DNA from: Anaerolineae bacterium
GTDB lineage: Bacteria; Chloroflexota; Anaerolineae; Aggregatilineales; Phototrophicaceae
NCBI GenBank assembly: GCA_023382675.1
Contig: JAHDWN010000006.1
Span: forward strand, 62,001 to 126,000
Length of the DNA stretch: 64,000 nucleotides
Direction: 5' to 3'
Both the position numbers and the translations under genes were made by a program. Every line of letters starts with the position of its first letter. Positions within the stretch are counted from its first letter, which is position 1. Shown piece by piece: positions 1-8,803 of the stretch. The notes under the pieces were generated by a model that worked only from the letters and a program-made list of their open reading frames with translations, did not search any database and was not told the DNA's origin.

Positions 1-1241
1 TGGCCGCCTGTTTGCTGACCGATGAGCCGGTCGTTTTGCATAACGTGCCGGACATTCTGGACATGCGCACGGGGATTGAGATCATGCGCCAGTTGGGCGC
101 GCAGGTCGAATGGCTGAACGAGAATACGCTGCGTGTTCATGCGCAGGAAATCGCGACTTCGCAGTTGGACAAGAAGCTGGCGAGCAAGATGCGTTCGAGC
201 ATCATTTTCGCCGGGCCGATGCTGGGCAGACGCGGTGAGATCATTCTGCCGCCGCCGGGGGGTGATGCCATCGGCGAGCGCCGTCTCGACAGTCACGTGT
301 TGGCGCTGCGCAAACTCGGCGCGGACATCCAGTTTGACGGCGTCTTCACCATGCGCGCGCCCGACCTGCACGGCGCGACGATACTGCTGCCGGAAGCGAG
401 CGTGACGGCGACCGAGAACGCACTGATGGCGGCGGTGCTGGCGAAGGGCACGACGGTCATCAACAATGCCGCCAGCGAGCCGCACGTTCAGGATTTGTGC
501 CGCATGTTGAATGCGCTCGGCGGCCAAATCGAGGGCGTCGGCTCCAACCGGCTGACGATCCAGGGCGTCGAACGGTTGCACGGTGGCGAGGCGCGTATCG
601 GCGCGGATTTCATGGAGGTCGGCAGCTTCATCGGCGCCGCGGTCATGACCGGTGGCGCGATCACACTCGAAAACGCCGACCCGCACTATCTGGACATGAT
701 CGCGCTCGTCTACGAACGCCTGGGCATCGTCTGGGAGACGCGCGGGAGCGACATCTACCTGCCCGCAGGTCAATCGATGACGATTGCGGCCGATCTCGGC
801 AATCGCATCCCGATCATCAAAGCCCAACCGTGGCCGGCGTTCCCGCCCGATTTGATGAGCATCGCGTTGGTGATGGCGACGCAGTGCGCAGGCGCGGCGC
901 TGTTTCACGATTGGATGTACGAGAGTCGCTTCTTCTTCACCGATAAGCTGGTGCAGATGGGCGCGCGCATCACCCTCTGCGATCCGCATCGTGTGCTTGT
1001 GCAGGGGCCGTCGGCGCTGCACGGCGTGCCACACATCAGCAGCCCGGATATTCGCGCGGGGATGGCGCTGCTGCTGGCGGCGCTGGCAGCCAAGGGGGAG
1101 ACGCGCATCTCGAACATCCACCAGATCGACAAAGGCTACGCCAATGTCGAGCAAAAGCTGCGCTCACTCGGTGCGCACATCGAGCGCGTGGAAGACGAAA
1201 ATACCGTCAAAGACGGCGACGGTCTGCATATCCCGCATTAG
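1..1241 (+). CDS. murA: UDP-N-acetylglucosamine 1-carboxyvinyltransferase (MurA), 5' partial
   Basis: First committed step of peptidoglycan synthesis: transfers enolpyruvate from PEP to UDP-GlcNAc in the cytoplasm. The frame is open to the window edge and the first residues (AACLLTDEPV) match the interior of the MurA N-terminus, so the true start and the KN substrate motif lie outside the window. The EPSP-synthase-like two-lobed fold is visible throughout. The active-site loop reads GGDAIGERRLDSH: the usual catalytic Cys (Cys115 in E. coli) is Asp, codon GAT at 264-266. Asp at this site is known in mycobacterial and chlamydial MurA and gives fosfomycin insensitivity. The stop codon overlaps the stop of the convergent selB gene. 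The family assignment is very secure. Confidence 0.96.
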   Translation, partial: AACLLTDEPVVLHNVPDILDMRTGIEIMRQLGAQVEWLNENTLRVHAQEIATSQLDKKLASKMRSSIIFAGPMLGRRGEIILPPPGGDAIGERRLDSHVLALRKLGADIQFDGVFTMRAPDLHGATILLPEASVTATENALMAAVLAKGTTVINNAASEPHVQDLCRMLNALGGQIEGVGSNRLTIQGVERLHGGEARIGADFMEVGSFIGAAVMTGGAITLENADPHYLDMIALVYERLGIVWETRGSDIYLPAGQSMTIAADLGNRIPIIKAQPWPAFPPDLMSIALVMATQCAGAALFHDWMYESRFFFTDKLVQMGARITLCDPHRVLVQGPSALHGVPHISSPDIRAGMALLLAALAAKGETRISNIHQIDKGYANVEQKLRSLGAHIERVEDENTVKDGDGLHIPH

Positions 1242-3097
1242 CGCCGGACGCGTGCATCGCCGACGCGTTTCGTGATCGCCTGTGCATCCAGATATTCGAG
1301 CAGCCCAATCGCATATTTTCGCGACGTGCCAAAAGCGTCGCGCAGCATGGCGGCGGTCACTGATCCATGTTGATCGATCAATGCCAGGGTACCGCTGACC
1401 ATTTCGTCATAGGTCACGCGTGCCAGGATCACATCCGGTTGGACGCGCACAATGTTGCCCAACTCGATCAGCGCCAGCAGCACATCTTCGCCGACGATCT
1501 GCGCGGCTTCGTCGAAGGACGGCGGCGTGAAGCGAGCGCTGTCAAAGGTTGCGCGCAGGCGTTCGATCTGGCTGAGCTGCGTCGCCGTGAACGTCACCTG
1601 ATGCTCTGCCAGCCGCAGCAGCGAGTCCTGCGCCACGATCTCGGTCTGCAACCCCAGCAGCGCGTTCAGCGTCGCCTGTTTGATGCCGATGCGACTGCGC
1701 AGGGCCTCACGTGCCATACCGAGGCGCAGCGGATACTCGCGGTGGAAGGTGTCCAATTCGCGCAGCATGGCGTTGTGCAGCCCGCGTGCGCTGTCGCCGC
1801 TCAGGTAGACATCCCCCGGCAGAGCGATGATCAAATCGGTGGACAGCGCTTCGTCGAGCGCAGCGGCAAATTCCGCGGTATTCATGCCTGCTGTTTGCTG
1901 CAAGGCCGTCGCTTTGAGCGGTTCGTTGCCGCTGGCGAGTTGTGCCAGCTGTTCTGCCGGGCTGCCCATCAGCCGGAGTTGCAGTTGTTCGACCACGGCG
2001 GGCTGGAAGCGTTTCCAACGCCGCGCGGGATGTGGATCGACAATAACGCCGCCGCCAATCGTCTCGGCGGGTGACGGGCGGCGCAGAATGAAGCGGTCGC
2101 CGCGTGAGACGGCCAGCGGCGCATCGAGTCTGATCTGTAGCCAGCCTTCCATGCCAGGCGCGAGCGTCTCGGCGTCAAGCAGGCGAACGCGGGCGGTCGT
2201 TTCTGCCGCGCCGGTGAAGACCTTGACCTCGGCGTTATGCGGCAGCGGATGCGCTGCATCGGGCAGATGGCGAAACAACACGTCGATAAGCTGCGTCGGC
2301 TGCAAGCTGCCCGGCTGCGTCAGCACCTGCCCGCGCGCGAGTTCGTCTTTGTCGACGCCGGTCAGGTTGACCGCCACCCGGCTGCCGGGCAGTGCCGTTT
2401 GCACGGTTTGCTTGTAGCTTTGCAGTGTGCGGATGCGCGCCCGGCGCGTCCCTGGCTGAATCTCGACTTCATCGCCGACACGGATCGAGCCGCCGGTCAG
2501 AGTACCGGTGACGACCGTGCCGAAGCCGGTCATGGTGAAGACGCGATCAATCGGCAGGCGCGGCGCACCGTGATCCGCACGTGGCGGGAGGTCGCTCACC
2601 AGTTGCTCGATGGCAGCTATTAGATCGGCAATGCCCGCGCCAGAATGGGCGGAGACATGGACAATGGGGGCGTCCGCCAGGGTTGTTCCTGCAAGTACCT
2701 CGTATACGTCCGCCTCGATCAATGCCAGCCAATCGGCGTCATCGACCAGATCGATCTTGCTCAGAACGACGATGCCGCGCGTGATGCCGAGCAGGTCGAG
2801 GATGGCGAGATGTTCGCGTGTCTGCGGCATGACTCCTTCATCAGCGGCAATCACCAGCAGCGCGGCGTCGATGCCGCCGACTCCGGCGAGCATGTTCTCG
2901 ATGAAATCGCGGTGCCCTGGCACATCGACAATGCCGAGAAGTTCGCCGCTCTCCAGCGGCAGCCAGGCAAAGCCGAGATCTATCGTCATCTCGCGGGCTT
3001 TCTCCTCGGCGAGACGATCCGGATCGATATTGGTCAGGCGCCGAACGAGCGAAGATTTCCCGTGATCGACGTGGCCTGCGGTGCCTATGACGCGCAT
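1238..3097 (-). CDS. selB: Selenocysteine-specific elongation factor SelB
   Basis: GTPase that carries Sec-tRNA(Sec) to the ribosome at UGA codons followed by a SECIS hairpin. The 619-residue length fits the family (about 610-640). Visible parts: P-loop GTAGHVDHGKSSL (residues 5-17), G3 DVPGH (58-62), G4 SKID (113-116), EF-Tu-like beta-barrels (about 180-370), and C-terminal winged helices ending in the typical TSRKYAIGLLEYLD and RVGDARVRR segments that bind SECIS RNA. The open frame extends 89 codons further upstream, but that part is low-complexity Ser/Arg and lies antisense to the preceding gene. The start at MRVIGTAGHVDHGK fits SelB. It follows the coiled-coil gene by 46 nt, so the two may share a transcript. 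selA, selD and tRNA-Sec are not in this window. Confidence 0.95.
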   Translation of the reverse strand: MRVIGTAGHVDHGKSSLVRRLTNIDPDRLAEEKAREMTIDLGFAWLPLESGELLGIVDVPGHRDFIENMLAGVGGIDAALLVIAADEGVMPQTREHLAILDLLGITRGIVVLSKIDLVDDADWLALIEADVYEVLAGTTLADAPIVHVSAHSGAGIADLIAAIEQLVSDLPPRADHGAPRLPIDRVFTMTGFGTVVTGTLTGGSIRVGDEVEIQPGTRRARIRTLQSYKQTVQTALPGSRVAVNLTGVDKDELARGQVLTQPGSLQPTQLIDVLFRHLPDAAHPLPHNAEVKVFTGAAETTARVRLLDAETLAPGMEGWLQIRLDAPLAVSRGDRFILRRPSPAETIGGGVIVDPHPARRWKRFQPAVVEQLQLRLMGSPAEQLAQLASGNEPLKATALQQTAGMNTAEFAAALDEALSTDLIIALPGDVYLSGDSARGLHNAMLRELDTFHREYPLRLGMAREALRSRIGIKQATLNALLGLQTEIVAQDSLLRLAEHQVTFTATQLSQIERLRATFDSARFTPPSFDEAAQIVGEDVLLALIELGNIVRVQPDVILARVTYDEMVSGTLALIDQHGSVTAAMLRDAFGTSRKYAIGLLEYLDAQAITKRVGDARVRR

Positions 3098-3143
3098 AAG
3101 ATCAATGACCGGTGACTGATGAAAACGACAAACGTGCGAACGC

Positions 3144-4364
3144 CTACGATCCAGTGCCGTTGTTGGCTTCCTGAGGCGCGGTGCGCTGTGGTGGGATGTT
3201 GGCCGCCGAGTCGTATTCGAGCAGCAGCGCCTGATAGCGTTCGCGATAAAGCTGCGCGCGCTCGCGTTCGAGCGCCCAGAGACGGCCGATGCTGTCGCCG
3301 AGCGGTTCGAGCTTGTGTTCGACCTCGGTGATGCGCTGGACGAAACGCTCGAACTCCTTGTCATGCAGACGCCAAACCTCGTCGTTGGAAAGCGTGAACT
3401 GCTTCCAGCGCTTCTGGTCGTTGTCAGTCCATTCGACCCATTCCTCGCGGAAGCGGTTTTCGCTCAGACGCTGCATCTCGGCTACTTCGTTGATGCGACG
3501 CTCGAGCCGGTCGCCGATGCGTTCGAAGTCGTCGACAATACGCTTCATGTCGCGGTAGGCTTCCGCCCAGGTTTCGAAGCGTTCCAGGTTGCGCTGCATG
3601 ACGCTGTCCTGCTCGCCGAAGCGCCGGGTGATGTCCTGGATCTGCTGATCGCGCTGCTGCAAGATCAGGTTCTGCTGGTCGATGAACTGCTGCATCTGCT
3701 CGCGGCGGTCGCGGTCGCCGTTGAGCACGTCCTGCACCTTGCGCTCGTTGCGCAGCGCCAGATCTTCCAGGAGGGTCAGTTTCGGGCGAATCTGGTCGAT
3801 GGCCTTGCGCAGTTCCGGCAGTTCGGATTCAGTTTCGGAGAGGCGGCGCGTATCCTGCCGGCGCTGTTCTTCCAGGAAAGTGATCCGGCGTTCTGGCTCA
3901 TCCAGGCGCTTGACCAGATCGTCGAAGCGCTGCTGAAGTTCGGCCACGACGGAGGCCACGCGGTCGCGTTCGACGCCCATGGCGGGCAGTTCGGTTGCCT
4001 GGCGCTCGTAGCGGCTCATCTTCTCGGTCAATTCGCGCACGGAACGTGAAATCGGTTCACGCGCCAGTTCTGCACGCCGTTCTAGCTCGCGCTCGGCGGC
4101 GGCACGTTTGTTTTCCAGCGTTTCCATCGCCTGTTGGAGATCGTGGCGAATCTGGTCGACAACATCGAGCGATGCGCCACTGCCATTGGTCTGCGCCTGG
4201 ATCACCGTTTGATCGGATTCGATGCTGTTCAAACGGCGGCTCAGCGTGTCTATTGTTTGCTGCTGTGACGCGAGGCGTTCTTGCAGCGTCGCGATCAAGG
4301 CCTTGTCGCGCCGGCGCTCTTCGTCCAGCCACTCGATCATTTTCGCGATTTGTTGAATATCCAT
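3144..4364 (-). CDS. Long coiled-coil protein of unknown function
   Basis: A 406-residue, highly charged protein made almost entirely of heptad-type helix, rich in Glu, Arg, Gln and Leu (for example MIEWLDEERRRDKALIATL near the N-terminus). No signal peptide, membrane segment or enzyme motif is visible. It looks like a cytoplasmic structural or scaffolding coiled coil. The C-terminus (about residues 385-406) becomes Pro/Ala/Asn-rich and probably unstructured. It lies just upstream of selB on the same strand, which does not suggest a role in selenocysteine insertion. Long frames on the opposite strand across this gene arise from its biased codon pattern. I do not recognise a named family. Confidence 0.8.
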   Translation of the reverse strand: MDIQQIAKMIEWLDEERRRDKALIATLQERLASQQQTIDTLSRRLNSIESDQTVIQAQTNGSGASLDVVDQIRHDLQQAMETLENKRAAAERELERRAELAREPISRSVRELTEKMSRYERQATELPAMGVERDRVASVVAELQQRFDDLVKRLDEPERRITFLEEQRRQDTRRLSETESELPELRKAIDQIRPKLTLLEDLALRNERKVQDVLNGDRDRREQMQQFIDQQNLILQQRDQQIQDITRRFGEQDSVMQRNLERFETWAEAYRDMKRIVDDFERIGDRLERRINEVAEMQRLSENRFREEWVEWTDNDQKRWKQFTLSNDEVWRLHDKEFERFVQRITEVEHKLEPLGDSIGRLWALERERAQLYRERYQALLLEYDSAANIPPQRTAPQEANNGTGS

Positions 4365-4402
4365 ACCGATACGTCCCGATTCGGTGACATTTCTTTCGGC
4401 AT

Positions 4403-4408
4403 ATTATA
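4403..4408 (-). promoter_or_regulatory. Candidate -10 box for the coiled-coil/selB unit
   Basis: The minus strand reads TATAAT within GCTATAATATG, about 40 nt before the coiled-coil start. No convincing -35 is seen. The 123-nt gap also has to serve the divergent dGTPase gene, for which TAGAAT (4448-4453, plus strand) is a weaker -10 candidate. Confidence 0.4.
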
Positions 4409-4487
4409 GCACGTGCCTGCGTTTGCGGCGTCGTCAGGTGTACGCGGTAGAATATGTGGGGTCTAACGCTTGCCGGGAGGGCGGTCT

Positions 4488-5639
4488 ATGGCATATGCAC
4501 GACGTGATCTGGAACAGCTTGAAATCCAGAGTCTCGCGCCCTTCGCGCTCAAGAGCGGCGAAAGCAAGGGGCGGATGCACCCCGAGCGCGAGCCGGAGTA
4601 TCGCACGGCCTTTCAGCGTGACCGTGACCGCATTTTGCACTCGGCGGCATTTCGACGCCTCGAATACAAAACACAGGTCTTTGTCAATGACGAGGGCGAT
4701 TACTACCGCACGCGGCTGACTCATACCCTGGAAGTCGCGCAGATTGGCCGGACGCTGGCCCGTGCGCTGCGCGTCAACGAGGATCTGGTAGAGGCCATTT
4801 GCCTGGCGCACGATCTGGGACATCCGCCGTTCGGCCACGCAGGCGAGTGGGCGCTGGATGAACTGATGCACAATCACGGCGGTTTCAATCACAATTATCA
4901 GAGCTATCGCGTTGTCACCGAATTGGAAAAGCGCTATGCCGATTGGCGCGGTCTCAACCTGACGCTGGAAACGCTGTGGGGATTGGCGAAGCACGAGACC
5001 AACTTCGGCTTGAGCGAGGCGGTCGGTCTCGATCCGAGCTTGCGCGGCAGCGTAGAGGCGCAGATCGCGGACATCACCGACGCGCTTGCCTATACCGCGC
5101 ATGATCTGGACGATGGTTTGATGGCCGAATTGCTTTCCACCCGTGAATTGGAGACGCTCGACATCTGGCGCTTGATCTGCGAGCGGGTGGGCTGGCGTGG
5201 TGGGCAGCTTGACGAAGTTACGCGGCACAGCCTGATTCGCGAGCTGGTCGGGCTGCTGGTGAGCGACGTGCTTACTGTGACGAATGCCAATCTGGAGGCG
5301 CTAAAGCCAACCACGCCGGAAGATATACAAAAGAACACCGTTAATGTCGTCGGCTACAGTGATACAATGGACAGAATGCGCCTTGCGCTGCGCAAGTTTT
5401 TATACGAGCGCATGTACAGCCATTATCGCGTCATTCGGATGCAGCAGCGCGCACGGCGTTTCGTTCGGTCGATGTTCGAGGCGCTGACCGAGGAGCCAAG
5501 GCAGATGCCGGAAGAATATCAGGCGCATGTCGAGGCGCGCGGTCTGGAACGGACAGTCGCCGATTACATTGCCAGTATGACCGATAGAAGCGCAATACAA
5601 GAGTATCGTCAGTTGTTCGATCCAACTGTGCGCCCCTGA
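4488..5639 (+). CDS. dgt: Deoxyguanosinetriphosphate triphosphohydrolase-like HD protein
   Basis: dNTP triphosphohydrolase of the HD superfamily, which cleaves dNTPs to deoxynucleoside and triphosphate and so controls the dNTP pool. The 383-residue protein has the metal-binding set: His in RTRLTHTLEV (about residues 74-83) and the HD pair in AICLAHDLGHPPFGHAGE (about 103-120). Substrate-binding segments FRRLEYKTQVF and FNHNYQSYRV also match the family. The ATG at 4488 is chosen because GGGAGG at 4475-4480 gives a good ribosome-binding site 7 nt upstream. A TTG six codons earlier would overlap that site. A Ser/Thr kinase gene begins 1 nt after its stop and is probably co-transcribed. Confidence 0.92.
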   Translation: MAYARRDLEQLEIQSLAPFALKSGESKGRMHPEREPEYRTAFQRDRDRILHSAAFRRLEYKTQVFVNDEGDYYRTRLTHTLEVAQIGRTLARALRVNEDLVEAICLAHDLGHPPFGHAGEWALDELMHNHGGFNHNYQSYRVVTELEKRYADWRGLNLTLETLWGLAKHETNFGLSEAVGLDPSLRGSVEAQIADITDALAYTAHDLDDGLMAELLSTRELETLDIWRLICERVGWRGGQLDEVTRHSLIRELVGLLVSDVLTVTNANLEALKPTTPEDIQKNTVNVVGYSDTMDRMRLALRKFLYERMYSHYRVIRMQQRARRFVRSMFEALTEEPRQMPEEYQAHVEARGLERTVADYIASMTDRSAIQEYRQLFDPTVRP

Positions 5640-5640
5640 A

Positions 5641-6972
5641 ATGGAGTCCGTAAGCGAGCAGCCCATGTCAAGTGAGACCATTCTCAACAATCGTTATCGC
5701 CTGGTGGCCCAGCAGGGTTCGGGCGGTATGGCGGTCATCTATAAAGCGATTGATCAGGTGCTGGGTCGCACGGTCGCGATCAAGATCCTGCGCCCCAGCC
5801 TGACCAACGACCCGGCGTTCCTGGCGCGCTTTCGTAACGAAGCTCGCAGCGTCGCCAATTTGCAGCATCCGAACATCGTCACTGTCCACGACGTGGGCAA
5901 CGAAGGCGCGACCCACTACATCGTCATGGAATTCATCGAAGGCCAGGATCTGAAGAAGATCATCAAGGCCAGCGGTGTGCTGCCCATCGACCGGGCGCTC
6001 CACCTCGGCATTCAGATCTGCTCCGGGATTGGCTTTGCACATCGCGCCGGGATTGTTCACGCCGACGTGAAACCGCAGAATATGCTTGTCACCAAAGATG
6101 ACATGATCAAGGTGACAGATTTCGGTATCGCGCAGGCGTTCAGTGAGGCCGCGCCCGGCGAGCGCCAGCAGATCGTCTGGGGCAGCCCGCATTATTTTGC
6201 GCCGGAACAGGCACGCGGCGAGAAGCCTACCCCTGCGTCTGACGTTTACTCTATCGGCATCGTCCTGTTCGAGATGCTGACTGGCCGCCTGCCATTCACG
6301 GGCAACAACCAGCAAGAACTGGCACTGGCGCACATTCGTGAACCTGCCCCGCTCATCTCGGATTTCAACCCCTCGGTGCCGGAAAACGTCGTCCAGATTG
6401 TGCATAAGGTCATGAGCAAAGAACCGGCAATGCGCTATCGCATGGCCGATCAGCTTGGCCGAATTCTCGAAAGCTATAGGGATCGCGGACGCCAGTACAC
6501 CATGCCCAATATGGCTGTGCCAAGCAGCCCCCGGCCTGCTGCGCCTACGGTGCCGAATCTACCGCCGGTGGGAGGCTCCCCAGCAACGAATACGCCGCCG
6601 CCAAGCGCTGTGCCGACTCAGGTCAATCTGCCGCCGATCACGCCGCCACCATCAACGCTGCCGCACGGGGTCGAACCGCTGGCGACGCAGCGGGTCGAGC
6701 TTGCGCCGAATGCGCCCTCGCTCCCCCTCAGGCCAGGTGCTCGATCGCAGCCACAGCCGGCGCTCATTCCCAGTCCCTATGAGCCAGCGCCACTGGATTC
6801 GCGGCGCTTGCAGACTGGCAGCCAGCCGCTCTACCCGCCGATGAACGACCGGCAGACGGAACTACCGCCGGTGCTCGATCTGGTGACGATTGCGCTGGCG
6901 ATTCTGGCGTTCTTTGCCGTTGCGTGCCTGATTCCGCTGTATATCGCGGTGCTTCAGGCCTATCTAGGCTGA
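5641..6972 (+). CDS. Membrane-anchored Ser/Thr protein kinase (PknB-like), non-RD type
   Basis: A Hanks-type kinase domain occupies about residues 15-275: glycine-rich loop GSGGMAVIYKA, VAIK lysine, catalytic loop HADVKPQN with His140 and Asp142, DFG in TDFGIAQ, and the SPHYFAPEQ and DVYSIGIVLFEMLTG segments. The Arg that normally precedes the catalytic Asp is Ala, making this a non-RD kinase. All residues needed for phosphotransfer are present. A Pro-rich linker (about 290-410) leads to one C-terminal transmembrane helix (about 415-440) with almost nothing outside, so it has no extracellular sensor. The gene follows dgt directly and converges, 7 nt apart, on a second kinase-like gene. A start at the second Met (5665) is possible. 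Confidence 0.93.
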   Translation: MESVSEQPMSSETILNNRYRLVAQQGSGGMAVIYKAIDQVLGRTVAIKILRPSLTNDPAFLARFRNEARSVANLQHPNIVTVHDVGNEGATHYIVMEFIEGQDLKKIIKASGVLPIDRALHLGIQICSGIGFAHRAGIVHADVKPQNMLVTKDDMIKVTDFGIAQAFSEAAPGERQQIVWGSPHYFAPEQARGEKPTPASDVYSIGIVLFEMLTGRLPFTGNNQQELALAHIREPAPLISDFNPSVPENVVQIVHKVMSKEPAMRYRMADQLGRILESYRDRGRQYTMPNMAVPSSPRPAAPTVPNLPPVGGSPATNTPPPSAVPTQVNLPPITPPPSTLPHGVEPLATQRVELAPNAPSLPLRPGARSQPQPALIPSPYEPAPLDSRRLQTGSQPLYPPMNDRQTELPPVLDLVTIALAILAFFAVACLIPLYIAVLQAYLG

Positions 6973-6979
6973 TCAACGG

Positions 6980-8665
6980 TCAGTCATGGTCAGTCATTGC
7001 AGGGACAAGCGGAAACACCTGAAACGCTGTCACATCCAGGCTAGCGCTGCCGTCTGAGGGCGCAGCCACGTAGATGCCGATTGCGCCGGTGTCGAACGTG
7101 TCATCTTCAAGCTGGACGACGGATTGATCATTGACGTAGCCGACCAGCCGGACGCCGACGACGTTGATGCGCAGCTTGTTTACCTCGCCGACAGGGGCGA
7201 CAGCCGCACCCGATGTCCAGTTGTCGGCTTCTCCGCGTAGCTCTCGCCAGGCACCGGCCTGGCGCACCCAGATGCTGTAACGTCCGGCACCATCGACGGC
7301 GAACACGTTGTAGTTGTCCTCGTCCTGGTAACGAAAGACAATGCCGAAGGCAGCGCTCGCCGGGCTGGTTCCATCAGTGGTGAGCGTGCCGTCGAGCATG
7401 ATAGTGACGTTCTCATACGGGCGCTCATTATTCACGAGGGTTGTCACCGCGCCGTCGCGTAGATTGTTGGCGATCTGGTAGATGCCTTCCGGCAGCAAGG
7501 TTCTTTCGACCGGCCCATCGACTCCAGTCGGAAAGCGGTTATTGTCCTCGTCATCGGCAGCGAAGTTGGTTGTGAAGCCGGTTGTGCTCAACGTTCTGGC
7601 GGGCGGCTCTTCGCGCTGTGTTTGTTGGTTTGGGCTGTCGTCACTGCCGGTCGCGGGTGTCTCCTGTATCAGCAGTAGGGCGCTGATGATGATCAGCGCC
7701 ACGGCTGCGGAGATCAACCAGCGCAGCCAGGGGCTGCTGCGCTGCGGCGAGGTGGGGGAGACGCCCGACGCCGTTGGATCAAGCTTCTTTCCCAGGATAA
7801 TGGTCTTGTCTTCAACCGCTTCCGGCGGATGGTACAGCGCCGCTCTGAGATCTCTGGCTGATTGGAAGCGCTCGTCTGGCGCTTTTGCCAGGGCGCGCAG
7901 GATGATCGCGTCCAGACCTGGCTCCGATGTCGAGAGCGTATCCGAGATGGTGGGGATGGGCGCGTTGATGTGTTTGAGCGCCAGCGTCAAGCCGCCTTCA
8001 TCGGTATAGGGTGGTCTGCCGGTGAGCATCTCGAACAACATACAGCCCAGCGAGTACAGATCGCTGCGCGCATCGCCGCCTTCGCCTTGCACCTGCTCCG
8101 GTGACATATAGGCAGGAGTCCCGGTCGCAAGACTGTCCTGGGTCAGGCGGTTCGATTGCACCATGCGCGCAATGCCGAAGTCGGTCAAAATCGGGCTGCC
8201 GTTTTCATCCAGCATGACATTGCCGGGTTTGACAGCGCGATGAACCATGCCGCGATCGTGTGCATAACCAAGCGCATCACACAGCGCATCCATGATCGAC
8301 AGGACCCGCTCACGTGGCATTTGCTGACCGTTCTGCAAGTAGCTATCGATGGTTTGCCGCAGCGTGTCTCCGGCGATGAACGGCATGACCATGAAGTAGA
8401 CGGGCACACCATCACGTTCGAAGTGATTGAAATCGTAGACCTGGACGATACCCGGATGGTTGAGGCTGGCGACGAGTTTTGCCTCGCGGTCGAAGCGTTC
8501 CTTGAACGAAGGATCGTCGACGAGATGCTCGTGCAAGATCTTGACTGCGACCCAACGGTCTAGATTGACATCCCAAGCCTTGAAAACGCGTGCCATCCCG
8601 CCCGCGCCAATCCGTTCGCGGATTTCATAGCGGCCAGCGAGTTTGGTTTGAAGAAAGTCTGACAT
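6980..8665 (-). CDS. Predicted receptor pseudokinase with extracellular lectin-like domain
   Basis: 561 residues. A PknB-like kinase domain spans about residues 10-275 with intact glycine-rich loop (GAGGMARVFKA), VAVK lysine and DFG (TDFGIAR). The catalytic loop, however, reads HRAVKPGN: the proton-acceptor Asp is Ala144 (codon GCT, minus strand, 8234-8236). Without it normal phosphotransfer is not expected, so I call it a pseudokinase. A single transmembrane helix (about 316-337) is followed by an external domain of about 200 residues whose pattern (FGIVFRYQDEDNYNVFAVD, WTSGAAV, ALDVTAF-like end) resembles DUF1080/concanavalin-type beta-sandwiches. This suggests a surface receptor that signals by binding, perhaps through the neighbouring active kinase. 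Residual activity cannot be excluded. Confidence 0.85.
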   Translation of the reverse strand: MSDFLQTKLAGRYEIRERIGAGGMARVFKAWDVNLDRWVAVKILHEHLVDDPSFKERFDREAKLVASLNHPGIVQVYDFNHFERDGVPVYFMVMPFIAGDTLRQTIDSYLQNGQQMPRERVLSIMDALCDALGYAHDRGMVHRAVKPGNVMLDENGSPILTDFGIARMVQSNRLTQDSLATGTPAYMSPEQVQGEGGDARSDLYSLGCMLFEMLTGRPPYTDEGGLTLALKHINAPIPTISDTLSTSEPGLDAIILRALAKAPDERFQSARDLRAALYHPPEAVEDKTIILGKKLDPTASGVSPTSPQRSSPWLRWLISAAVALIIISALLLIQETPATGSDDSPNQQTQREEPPARTLSTTGFTTNFAADDEDNNRFPTGVDGPVERTLLPEGIYQIANNLRDGAVTTLVNNERPYENVTIMLDGTLTTDGTSPASAAFGIVFRYQDEDNYNVFAVDGAGRYSIWVRQAGAWRELRGEADNWTSGAAVAPVGEVNKLRINVVGVRLVGYVNDQSVVQLEDDTFDTGAIGIYVAAPSDGSASLDVTAFQVFPLVPAMTDHD

Positions 8666-8764
8666 ACCTCGTGCTCATCGCTCATTCTAGCTTCCGGTAA
8701 TAGTAGCGCGAAAAGCCACGAATGGGATGAGGTGGCACGCATGGGTTAGGAAATATTGACGCCA

Positions 8765-8798
8765 TGACACCATCCAATCCTGACGCAGGCTGGTGTCA
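8765..8798 (-). terminator. Possible terminator hairpin after the LysM/glycosidase-like gene
   Basis: Perfect 8-bp inverted repeat TGACACCA / TGGTGTCA separated by 18 nt, just past the stop at 8804. The U-tract is poor, so this may be a stabilising hairpin rather than an efficient intrinsic terminator. Confidence 0.35.
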
Positions 8799-8803
8799 GT
8801 CAT

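Noticed and set aside
3098-3364. 89-codon N-terminal extension of selB
   Set aside because: It is Ser/Arg-rich, lies antisense to the coiled-coil gene, and SelB normally starts at the P-loop strand.
3315-4049. 244-codon plus-strand frame
   Set aside because: Lies entirely opposite the coiled-coil gene; its composition follows from the complementary codons.
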